64,000 nucleotides of DNA from Pseudomonas sp. efr-133-TYG-5 (lineage in GTDB: Bacteria; Pseudomonadota; Gammaproteobacteria; Pseudomonadales; Pseudomonadaceae), in NCBI RefSeq assembly GCF_030209175.1, contig NZ_JARVSM010000004.1, forward strand, positions 620,001 to 684,000. Direction: 5' to 3'. Position 1 is the first letter of the stretch. Every line of letters begins with the position of its first letter. Below the pieces are notes generated by a model, which ran no database searches, was not told where the DNA came from, and was given only the letters and a program-made list of their open reading frames with translations. Positions 16,666 to 23,045 of this stretch are shown in pieces. A program made the position numbers and the translations under genes.

Positions 16666-17610
16666 TTATTTGCTGGTCAGTTGCAGGTTTTCAGCGGCCG
16701 GTTTGCCATCGAAGGTGGTCACACCGTCGAGCCAGCGCTGTTTGTCCTGCGGGTGATCCTTGAGCCATTGCTTGGCGGATTCAAAGGCGTCCTTGTGATC
16801 GAGCAGCGGCTGCATCATGCGGCTCTCGTCTTCGGCGGTGAACGTCAGGTTGCTCAGCAGGCGGCCGACGTTCGGGCACTGTTCGGTGTATTTCGGCGCA
16901 GTTACCGTCCACACGGTAGCCATGCCTTCGTTCGGGCCGAGGGCGTCGTCGCTGCCGGTCAGGTAGGTCATCTGCACGTTGACGTTCATCGGATGCGGCG
17001 CCCAGCCGAAGAACACCACGGCTTCCTTGCGGCGCACGGCGCGGTCGACGGCGGCGAGCATGCCGGCCTCGCTGGATTCGACCAGCTGGAACTTGCCGAG
17101 GCCGAACTGGTTCTTGGCGATCATCGCCTTGATCTGGGTGTTGGCGCCCGAACCCGGCTCGATGCCGTAGATCTTGCCGCCCAGCTCCTTCTCGAATTTG
17201 GCGATGTCGGCGAAGGTTTTCAGGCCCTTGTCGGCCAGGTAGGTCGGCACGGCGAGGGTCGCGCGGGCGTCCTTCAGGCTCGGCGCCGGCAGGACCTTGA
17301 CCTGGTTGGCGTCGACGAACGGGGTGATGGTCTGGGTCATCAGCGGGTTCCAGTAGCCGAGGAACAGGTCCAGACGCTGGTCGCGGATCCCGGCGAAGAT
17401 GATTTGCTGGGACGCGCTGGTTTGTTTGGTGTTGTAGCCGAGGCCGTCGAGCAGTACCTGGGTCATGGCGCTGGTGGCGATCACGTCGGTCCAGTTCACT
17501 ACGCCCATGCGCACGTTCTGGCACGATGCGGGTTCGGCCGCCATCACGCCGGTGCTCAGGAGGGCGGTACCGCTGAGTGCAAGAACACAGCTGCTGATCA
17601 GTCGTTTCAT
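16666..17610 (-). CDS. caiX: Carnitine periplasmic binding protein CaiX
   Basis: Secreted quaternary-amine binding protein of 314 residues, paralogous to CbcX. The signal peptide covers residues 1-24 (ALSGTALLSTGVMA), and the mature protein begins AEPASCQNVRMGVVNWTDVI. Trp residues in NWTDV and LGYWNPL fit an aromatic cage for trimethylammonium. No permease or ATPase is encoded beside it, so it probably delivers carnitine to CbcWV. First gene of the caiX-cdhC-cdhA-cdhB-dioxygenase operon and divergent from cdhR; the shared promoter carries tandem 21-bp-spaced motifs probably bound by CdhR. Confidence 0.93.
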   Translation of the reverse strand: MKRLISSCVLALSGTALLSTGVMAAEPASCQNVRMGVVNWTDVIATSAMTQVLLDGLGYNTKQTSASQQIIFAGIRDQRLDLFLGYWNPLMTQTITPFVDANQVKVLPAPSLKDARATLAVPTYLADKGLKTFADIAKFEKELGGKIYGIEPGSGANTQIKAMIAKNQFGLGKFQLVESSEAGMLAAVDRAVRRKEAVVFFGWAPHPMNVNVQMTYLTGSDDALGPNEGMATVWTVTAPKYTEQCPNVGRLLSNLTFTAEDESRMMQPLLDHKDAFESAKQWLKDHPQDKQRWLDGVTTFDGKPAAENLQLTSK

Positions 17611-17698
17611 GTCGGGTTCCTCGGCAGGTCGTTATTGTGGTTCCCGGCGTCTGTCGCGCCGGTGATGCCAAGTTACGCAGCAATGCCCCGGTGAAAAC

Positions 17699-17732
17699 GC
17701 ACTGCGGCGACTGGCTCTTGCACTGGAGCGAC
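17699..17732. promoter_or_regulatory. Tandem AraC-type site between caiX and cdhR
   Basis: GCACTGCGGCGAC (17699-17711) and GCACTGGAGCGAC (17720-17732) agree at 11 of 13 bases and are exactly 21 bp apart. Read on the other strand they begin GTCGC and end CAGTGC, resembling the cbcX-sdaB sites. CdhR is the likely binder, activating caiX-cdhCAB in response to carnitine. Confidence 0.65.
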
Positions 17733-17801
17733 GTGCACTCTTGAACGCTGACGACAAACGGCGTATCAACGTTGCACGCGACCCGCCAACCGAGGGCGAA
17801 A

Positions 17802-18746
17802 ATGTCCCAGGATTTCTACTTTCTGCTGATGCCGGGGTTCTCTGCCATCGGCTTTATCTCTGCGATCGAACCGCTGCGGGTGGCCAACCGTTTTCGTGGC
17901 GAGTTGTATCGCTGGCATGTGCTCAGCGCCGACGGCGGCGCGGTGCTGGCGAGCAATGGCATGTCGGTCAACGCCGACGCCGCCCTGGAACCGCTGAAGA
18001 AAGGCGCGACGCTGCTGGTGGTCGCCGGGTTCGAACCGCTGAAGTTCGCCACCCCTTCGCTGGAACACTGGCTGCGCCGGCTGGACAAGGACGGCGTGAC
18101 CCTCGGCGCCATCGACACCGGCAGCTTCGTCCTTGCCGAGGCCGGCCTGCTCGACGGCCATCGCCTGACCCTGCACTGGGAAGCCATCGACGCCTTCAAG
18201 GAGTCTTATCCACAGCTCAGCGTCACCCAGGAGCTGTTCGAGATCGACCGCCGCCGCATCACTTGCGCCGGCGGCACCGCGTCCATCGATCTGATGCTCG
18301 ATCTGATCGCCCAGGCCCACGGCCCGCAACTGGCGATCCAGGTCAGCGAGCAATTCGTGCTCGGTCGCATCCGTCCGCGCAAGGACCACCAGCGCATGGA
18401 GGTCGCCACGCGCTACGGCATCAGCAACAAGAAACTGGTGCAGGTGATCGGCGAGATGGAGCAGCACAGCGAACCGCCGCTGACCACGCTGCAACTGGCG
18501 GAATCGATCAGGGTGACGCGGCGGCAGCTGGAGCGTTTGTTCCGCCTGCATCTGAATGACACACCGAGCAATTTCTACCTGCGTTTGCGTCTGGAGAAGG
18601 CCCGGCAATTGCTGCGTCAGACCGACATGAGCGTGCTGGAGGTGAGCATTGCCTGTGGCTTTGAATCGCCGTCGTATTTCACCCGCAGCTACCGGGCGAA
18701 GTTCGCACGCTGCCCGCGGGAAGACCGCCGACGGGAGGCGGTTTGA
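17802..18746 (+). CDS. cdhR: Carnitine-responsive AraC-family activator CdhR
   Basis: GbdR-like regulator of 314 residues: an N-terminal DJ-1/PfpI-like sensor domain (FYFLLMPGFSAIGFISAIEP; LGAIDTGSFVLAEAGLLDG) and a C-terminal AraC double helix-turn-helix (LQLAESIRVTRRQLERLFR; MSVLEVSIACGFESPSYFTR). The ATG at 17802 has GAGGG upstream and gives the natural sensor-domain start; an earlier TTG is less likely. It is divergent from caiX. By homology it activates carnitine catabolism when carnitine is present. Confidence 0.93.
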   Translation: MSQDFYFLLMPGFSAIGFISAIEPLRVANRFRGELYRWHVLSADGGAVLASNGMSVNADAALEPLKKGATLLVVAGFEPLKFATPSLEHWLRRLDKDGVTLGAIDTGSFVLAEAGLLDGHRLTLHWEAIDAFKESYPQLSVTQELFEIDRRRITCAGGTASIDLMLDLIAQAHGPQLAIQVSEQFVLGRIRPRKDHQRMEVATRYGISNKKLVQVIGEMEQHSEPPLTTLQLAESIRVTRRQLERLFRLHLNDTPSNFYLRLRLEKARQLLRQTDMSVLEVSIACGFESPSYFTRSYRAKFARCPREDRRREAV

Positions 18747-18751
18747 CAGGC

Positions 18752-18790
18752 AATTATAGTTAATTATACTTCTTGGTATAAATTATAGTT
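18752..18790. promoter_or_regulatory. AT-rich direct repeats upstream of the ATPase gene
   Basis: AATTATAGTT occurs at 18752-18761 and 18781-18790, with the variant AATTATACTT at 18762-18771. The repeats lie in a sharply AT-rich 60 bp between cdhR and the ATPase gene, and could be an operator and promoter for the latter, for example for the HTH protein at 20438. Confidence 0.5.
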
Positions 18791-18815
18791 GCTTGAATAA
18801 TCGAGTGTAAAAACC

Positions 18816-19988
18816 ATGTCCAGAAACAATGGCTTCGTCTTCCGCCGCCCCGCTCTGGCACGCAGCGTTGCCGATGGGCTGGTGGGTGCAGGTCTGCAGG
18901 ATTTCACCTCTGGCCTTTTTCTGGCCGCGCCGCGTCGCACCGGCAAAAGTACCTTCCTTCGCGAGGACCTGATCCCGGAATGCCAGTCCCGGGGCTGGCT
19001 GGCGGTTTACGTCGACCTGTGGGCGGACAAGGAAAAAGACCCTGCTGACTTGATCGCCAGCGCTATTGCAGGTGCGTTGGTACCGTTTGAAAAGGGCATC
19101 CGCAAACTGGCGAAGAATATCGGCATCGAAAAACTCAGCTTTCTGCGCACCTTGTCCTGGGATTTCACCAAGCCGCAACTGCCGGCGGGCGCGACCCTGA
19201 CGCAAGCGCTGGAACTGCTCCACAGTGCCGCCGAAAAATCCGTAGTGCTGGTGATCGATGAGGCCCAGCACGCCCTCACCACCGCCGCAGGCATCAACGC
19301 GATGTTTGCCCTGAAGGCTGCACGTGACCAGCTCAACCAGGGACGTGAGGGCGAGGGCAGCGGTTTGCATCTGGTGTTCACCGGGTCCAATCGCGACAAG
19401 CTCGCGCATCTGGTCCTGGGCAAGAGCCAACCGTTCTTCGGCTCGAGCATCACCCCCTTTCCGTTGCTGGGAAAAGAGTTCACCCAGGCGTACACCTTGC
19501 ACCTCAACGCCCATCTGGCCGAGACCAACCAATTCAATGCGGCCGATATCGACGCCGCCTTTGAATTGGTCGGTCGTCGCCCGGAAATGTTGCGCACCAT
19601 CATCGGCGAAGTCGCGCTGGAGCTGGGAGAGGCGAGCAATCTGGGGCAATTGCTGCAGAGCCGCGCCGAATTGTTGCGCGCTGGCGTGTGGACCGAGTTC
19701 GAGAGCGCCTGGAATGCTCTGACAATTCCTCAGCGCGCCGTGCTGGAAGTGATGGTGGAGCGCTCACAGAACAACGAGCCTTTTGCACCGTTCACCGACA
19801 GCACGCTCATGGCCGTCAGCAAAGCCCTGGAAAATCTGGGCAGCGACGTGGTGCCGGGCACCCAGACCATTCAGGCCTGCATCGACGCCCTGCGGGACAA
19901 GGAGCTGGTGTGGAAGTCGAGCCGTGGTGGCTACGCACTGGAAGACAAGTCCTTCGGTGACTGGCTGAGCGCGCGCAAAGCGCACTAG
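18816..19988 (+). CDS. P-loop ATPase of unknown function (AAA/STAND-like)
   Basis: A 390-residue ATPase. Walker A APRRTGKS is at 38-45, Walker B VVLVIDEA at 143-150, and a polar sensor FTGSNRD at 188-194. A helical region follows and then a likely winged-helix end (IPQRAVLEVMVERS; IQACIDALRDKELVWKSSRGGYAL). This layout is that of the archaeal-ATPase/STAND-like group found in both housekeeping and defence or transposition contexts. There is no nuclease, protease or transmembrane segment. Its start is preceded by AT-rich repeats and its stop abuts the convergent DUF3010-like gene. It is not part of the amine pathway as far as I can see; its role is unknown. Confidence 0.8.
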   Translation: MSRNNGFVFRRPALARSVADGLVGAGLQDFTSGLFLAAPRRTGKSTFLREDLIPECQSRGWLAVYVDLWADKEKDPADLIASAIAGALVPFEKGIRKLAKNIGIEKLSFLRTLSWDFTKPQLPAGATLTQALELLHSAAEKSVVLVIDEAQHALTTAAGINAMFALKAARDQLNQGREGEGSGLHLVFTGSNRDKLAHLVLGKSQPFFGSSITPFPLLGKEFTQAYTLHLNAHLAETNQFNAADIDAAFELVGRRPEMLRTIIGEVALELGEASNLGQLLQSRAELLRAGVWTEFESAWNALTIPQRAVLEVMVERSQNNEPFAPFTDSTLMAVSKALENLGSDVVPGTQTIQACIDALRDKELVWKSSRGGYALEDKSFGDWLSARKAH

Positions 19989-20405
19989 TTACTTCTTCAC
20001 CAATGCCGAGCACGCTGCCTTGTACGCCTCATGCTGATACTTGTTCAGCGTCCCCGGCAGCTCGAAATTGTGCTTCTTGGCCTGGGCATTGATCGTTTGC
20101 GGTGACAGCAGCGTCACCTCGCACCCGTCCAGCAACTGCAACACCCCCTCGATCTTGAACGTGGTCGGCCCACCGGCAAACTCGCCCTTCTTGCTGCGCT
20201 TCTTGATCGCAATCCGGTCAATCGAATGCTCGCGCACGAACGACGCCACCTGCGCTGCGAACCGCTTCACATTGGCCGCCTCATCGTCATCCTCGAGGGC
20301 GATCTTCTTGGTGTTGAGCGCCACGTGGCTCAGTGTTGCCCCGTCAAGGGAGGCCACGGCGATGATCGCTTCGCTGCCTTTGATTTCGATGCCGCAGATG
20401 TTCAT
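19989..20405 (-). CDS. DUF3010-like protein
   Basis: A 138-residue cytoplasmic protein resembling the DUF3010 family as I recall it. The N-terminal NICGIEIKGSEAIIAVASLDG reads like an RNase H-like fold's first beta-strands (conserved Glu, then alternating hydrophobics). The later IAIKKRSKKGEFAGGP and the basic C-terminus suggest nucleic-acid contact. Function unknown. It converges on the ATPase gene with no intervening bases. Confidence 0.75.
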   Translation of the reverse strand: MNICGIEIKGSEAIIAVASLDGATLSHVALNTKKIALEDDDEAANVKRFAAQVASFVREHSIDRIAIKKRSKKGEFAGGPTTFKIEGVLQLLDGCEVTLLSPQTINAQAKKHNFELPGTLNKYQHEAYKAACSALVKK

Positions 20406-20437
20406 GTGAATCCCTTGATTGGCTATAGAGGTGCAGC

Positions 20438-20665
20438 TTACAGCTCAAGCTGGTTGGCGGTGATACCAAATGCTGCGGCAATCTTCTCGCGGGTTGCCTT
20501 GCGTGGCTTCGCAACTGTTTCCTGTTGAGCGAAGGCCGGCTGCGAAATACCCATGCGTTTCGCCACTTCTTCTTGGGTCAGGTTGAGATGTTCGCGCCAG
20601 GCACGAACCGGAAGGGCGCCATCAACGATGCGGCTAACGACTTCGTGGGGAATCATGCTGTCCAT
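20438..20665 (-). CDS. Small HTH (XRE/antitoxin-like) DNA-binding protein
   Basis: A 75-residue protein consisting of little more than one helix-turn-helix (WREHLNLTQEEVAKRMGISQPAFAQQE). This is the form often seen as the antitoxin of RelE/HigB-type pairs. No toxin-like gene sits on either side, so it looks like an orphan. The ATG at 20665 is favoured because it follows the lprI-like stop by 7 bp; an upstream start at 20713 would overlap that gene by 41 bp. It may regulate the AT-rich repeat promoter at 18752, which is speculative. Confidence 0.75.
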   Translation of the reverse strand: MDSMIPHEVVSRIVDGALPVRAWREHLNLTQEEVAKRMGISQPAFAQQETVAKPRKATREKIAAAFGITANQLEL

Positions 20666-20672
20666 CTTCGAC

Positions 20673-21074
20673 TCACTCCTGCCCAATCGACTCGAGAAAC
20701 TCCGACCGCTCATCGCTCATCCGTGCCACGCAGTCATTCTGCGCAATCTTGAACGCCTTGCTGCCTTCGGTCGCCGGGAAGGCTTCGACGGCGCAGTCGG
20801 CGTCGCGGGTCTTCAGCCATTGCTGCTGGGCGGTCTTGAGTTTGGCGGTGATGTCGGCCAGTTGTGTCGGGTTCTTGCCGTAGGTGGTTTGCATGCGTTC
20901 GGCCAGGCTCTGGTAGTTGTCCTTGAGCAGGTCTTCGGCGGTGGTGCGGCTGTAGGTCGAGCATTCCAGGGTCTGGACGTCGTTTTCCACCGCGTCGCAC
21001 GGGTTGTTGTCGGACTCTTCGGCGGCGTGTACGCCGGTCGCAATCAGGGCCAGGGCCAGGAAGATCGATTTCAT
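20673..21074 (-). CDS. LprI-like (DUF1311) secreted protein
   Basis: A 133-residue protein with a signal peptide (MKSIFLALALIATGVHA, cleaved about residue 17) and a DUF1311/LprI-N domain with paired cysteines (NPCDA, LECST, DADCAV, NDCVARM). The region KTAQQQWLKTRDADC is the family's typical motif. Some members inhibit lysozyme; here the role is unproven. Immediately upstream of, and probably co-transcribed with, the HTH gene. Confidence 0.85.
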   Translation of the reverse strand: MKSIFLALALIATGVHAAEESDNNPCDAVENDVQTLECSTYSRTTAEDLLKDNYQSLAERMQTTYGKNPTQLADITAKLKTAQQQWLKTRDADCAVEAFPATEGSKAFKIAQNDCVARMSDERSEFLESIGQE

Positions 21075-21177
21075 TGATGTCGCCGCTCTAATCCAGTGGT
21101 GTTTCCGAGATGCGACAGATTCTGGCTCAAGCTCGCGGGCTTGAACAGGTGGCCGGTCGGGCCGCCTGGCGACCCTT

Positions 21178-21192
21178 TGTCGCGGATTGACG
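21178..21192. promoter_or_regulatory. Possible GbdR half-site upstream of the dipeptidase operon
   Basis: TGTCGCGGATTGACG shares TGTCGCGGAT with one of the tandem sites between gbcA and gbcB. It lies 117 bp upstream of the dipeptidase gene that heads the dgc operon. No clear partner 21 bp away was found, so this is tentative. Confidence 0.3.
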
Positions 21193-21308
21193 CTTTCGGC
21201 AATTCCCCTGTCGTTTTTGCACCCGGCTGCCCCTGCACCGAGGCATATGCTGGCCCCAAAGCGCCGGCAGACGATTCGGCGCATGAATCGCCAATAAGGG
21301 GACGCCTG

Positions 21309-22286
21309 ATGAGCCCAGCCGAATTACACGCCGACAGCATCGTTATCGACGGTCTGATCATTGCCAAATGGAACCGCGAGCTGTTCGAAGACATGCGCAA
21401 GGGCGGTCTGACGGCGGCCAACTGCACCGTGTCGGTGTGGGAAGGCTTTCAGGCGACCGTGAACAACATCGCCGCCAGCCAGAAGCTGATCCGCGAAAAC
21501 AGCGACCTGGTGATCCCCGTCCGCACCACCGCCGACATCCGCAAGGCCAAGGAACAGGGTAAGACCGGCATCCTCTTCGGCTTCCAGAACGCCCACGCCT
21601 TCGAAGACCAGATCGGCTACGTCGAGGTGTTCAAGCAGCTCGGCGTCGGCATCGTGCAGATGTGCTACAACACCCAGAACCTGGTCGGCACCGGTTGCTA
21701 CGAGCGTGACGGTGGCCTGTCGGGCTTCGGCCGCGAGATCGTCGCCGAGATGAACCGCGTCGGCGTCATGTGCGACCTGTCCCACGTCGGCTCCAAGACC
21801 TCCGAGGAAGTCATCCTCGAATCGAAAAAACCGGTCTGCTATTCCCACTGCCTGCCGTCGGGGCTCAAGGAGCACCCGCGCAACAAGTCCGATGCAGAGC
21901 TGAAGTTCATCGCCGACCACGGCGGTTTCGTCGGCGTGACCATGTTCGCGCCGTTCCTCGCCAAGGGCATCGATTCGACCATCGACGACTACGCCGAAGC
22001 CATCGAATACACCATGAACCTGGTCGGCGAAGACGCCATCGGTATCGGCACCGACTTCACCCAGGGGCACGGCCAGGACTTCTTCGAGTACCTGACCCAC
22101 GACAAGGGCTACGCCCGTCGCCTGACCAACTTCGGCAAGATCATCAACCCGCTGGGCATCCGCACCGTCGGCGAGTTCCCGAACCTCACCGAAACCCTGC
22201 TCAAGCGCGGCCATTCCGAGCGCGTGGTCCGCAAGATCATGGGCGAGAACTGGGTGAATGTCCTCAAGGACGTCTGGGGCGAATGA
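21309..22286 (+). CDS. Membrane-dipeptidase-family hydrolase of the dimethylglycine operon
   Basis: A 325-residue zinc peptidase of the renal dipeptidase (M19) family. SIVIDGLIIAKWNREL is the N-terminal barrel strand. Metal-site-type regions follow at FGFQNAHAFED, VMCDLSHVGSKTSEEV and CYSHCLPSG, and GIGTDFTQGHGQDFFEY near the end holds the catalytic Asp. No signal peptide, so cytoplasmic. It heads a plus-strand run with the DUF5943-like gene, dgcA, dgcB and ETF genes, as in the P. aeruginosa PA5396 position. Its substrate in betaine metabolism is not known; a small amine or N-methylated dipeptide is a guess. Confidence 0.9.
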   Translation: MSPAELHADSIVIDGLIIAKWNRELFEDMRKGGLTAANCTVSVWEGFQATVNNIAASQKLIRENSDLVIPVRTTADIRKAKEQGKTGILFGFQNAHAFEDQIGYVEVFKQLGVGIVQMCYNTQNLVGTGCYERDGGLSGFGREIVAEMNRVGVMCDLSHVGSKTSEEVILESKKPVCYSHCLPSGLKEHPRNKSDAELKFIADHGGFVGVTMFAPFLAKGIDSTIDDYAEAIEYTMNLVGEDAIGIGTDFTQGHGQDFFEYLTHDKGYARRLTNFGKIINPLGIRTVGEFPNLTETLLKRGHSERVVRKIMGENWVNVLKDVWGE

Positions 22287-22290
22287 ATAA

Positions 22291-22465
22291 CTCTGGAGCC
22301 TACTCCGCTCGCCGATAGCTGCGTCAGGTCCTCGCGCCAAACTCGCCGTACGTCCCGTACTGTCTCGCTTGTCGCTCCGGTCCTTCCTTGCTCTCGACGT
22401 GCTCGCTACGGCTCCAAAGTCATTCATACGGCTTTTTTATAAGAGCAAAGCAAAAGCTTTGCTCT
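22291..22465. other. Structured intercistronic element (nested inverted repeats)
   Basis: The 213-bp gap to the DUF5943-like gene holds an outer inverted repeat TGGAGCC (22295) with GGCTCCA (about 22409). Inside it is a CG-rich stretch built from repeats of CTCGC and CGTAC, then a separate hairpin GAGCAAAGC/GCTTTGCTC around AAAA at about 22444-22465. It resembles a Pseudomonas intergenic repeat; whether it controls readthrough into dgcAB is unknown. Confidence 0.45.
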
Positions 22466-22499
22466 GCACCGACCACGAATTTTCTGGAGTTAAGTTTCC

Positions 22500-23030
22500 A
22501 TGGCCAAGATCGCCCCGCAATTGCCAATCGAAGTCGACAGCGAGACCGGTGTCTGGACCTCCGACGCCCTGCCGATGCTCTACGTGCCACGCCACTTCTT
22601 CGTCAACAACCACATGGGCATCGAGGAAGTACTGGGCGCCGAAGCCTATGCCGAGATCCTCTACAAGGCTGGCTACAAGTCCGCCTGGCACTGGTGTGAA
22701 AAAGAGGCCGAGTGCCATGGCCTGGAAGGCGTCGCGGTGTTCGAGCACTACATGAAGCGCCTGTCGCAACGCGGCTGGGGCCTGTTCAAGATCCAGGACA
22801 TCGACCTCGACAAAGGCACCGCCAGCGTCAAGCTCGAACACTCGGCATTCGTCTATGTGTACGGCAAGGTCGGCCGCAAGGTCGACTACATGTTCACCGG
22901 CTGGTTTGCCGGCGCCATGGATCAGATCCTCGCTGCTCGCGGCAGCCAGATCCGCACCGTGGCCGAACAGGTCTACGGTGGCTCCGAAGAAGGCCACGAC
23001 GACGGCCTGTTCACCGTCAAGCCGTTGTAA
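22500..23030 (+). CDS. DUF5943 / 4-vinyl-reductase-like protein of the dgc operon
   Basis: A 176-residue soluble protein with the look of the 4-vinyl reductase (V4R)-like small-molecule domain, called DUF5943 in this context as I recall. Typical stretches are RHFFVNNHMGIEEVLG, WHWCEKEAECHGLEG, and AFVYVYGKVGRKVDYMFTGWFAGAMDQIL. It holds three cysteines, two of them in CEKEAEC. It starts 15 bp before dgcA and so is almost certainly co-translated with it. It may assist assembly or function of the demethylase, but no function is established. Confidence 0.8.
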   Translation: MAKIAPQLPIEVDSETGVWTSDALPMLYVPRHFFVNNHMGIEEVLGAEAYAEILYKAGYKSAWHWCEKEAECHGLEGVAVFEHYMKRLSQRGWGLFKIQDIDLDKGTASVKLEHSAFVYVYGKVGRKVDYMFTGWFAGAMDQILAARGSQIRTVAEQVYGGSEEGHDDGLFTVKPL

Positions 23031-23045
23031 GTCGAGGAACCCGCC

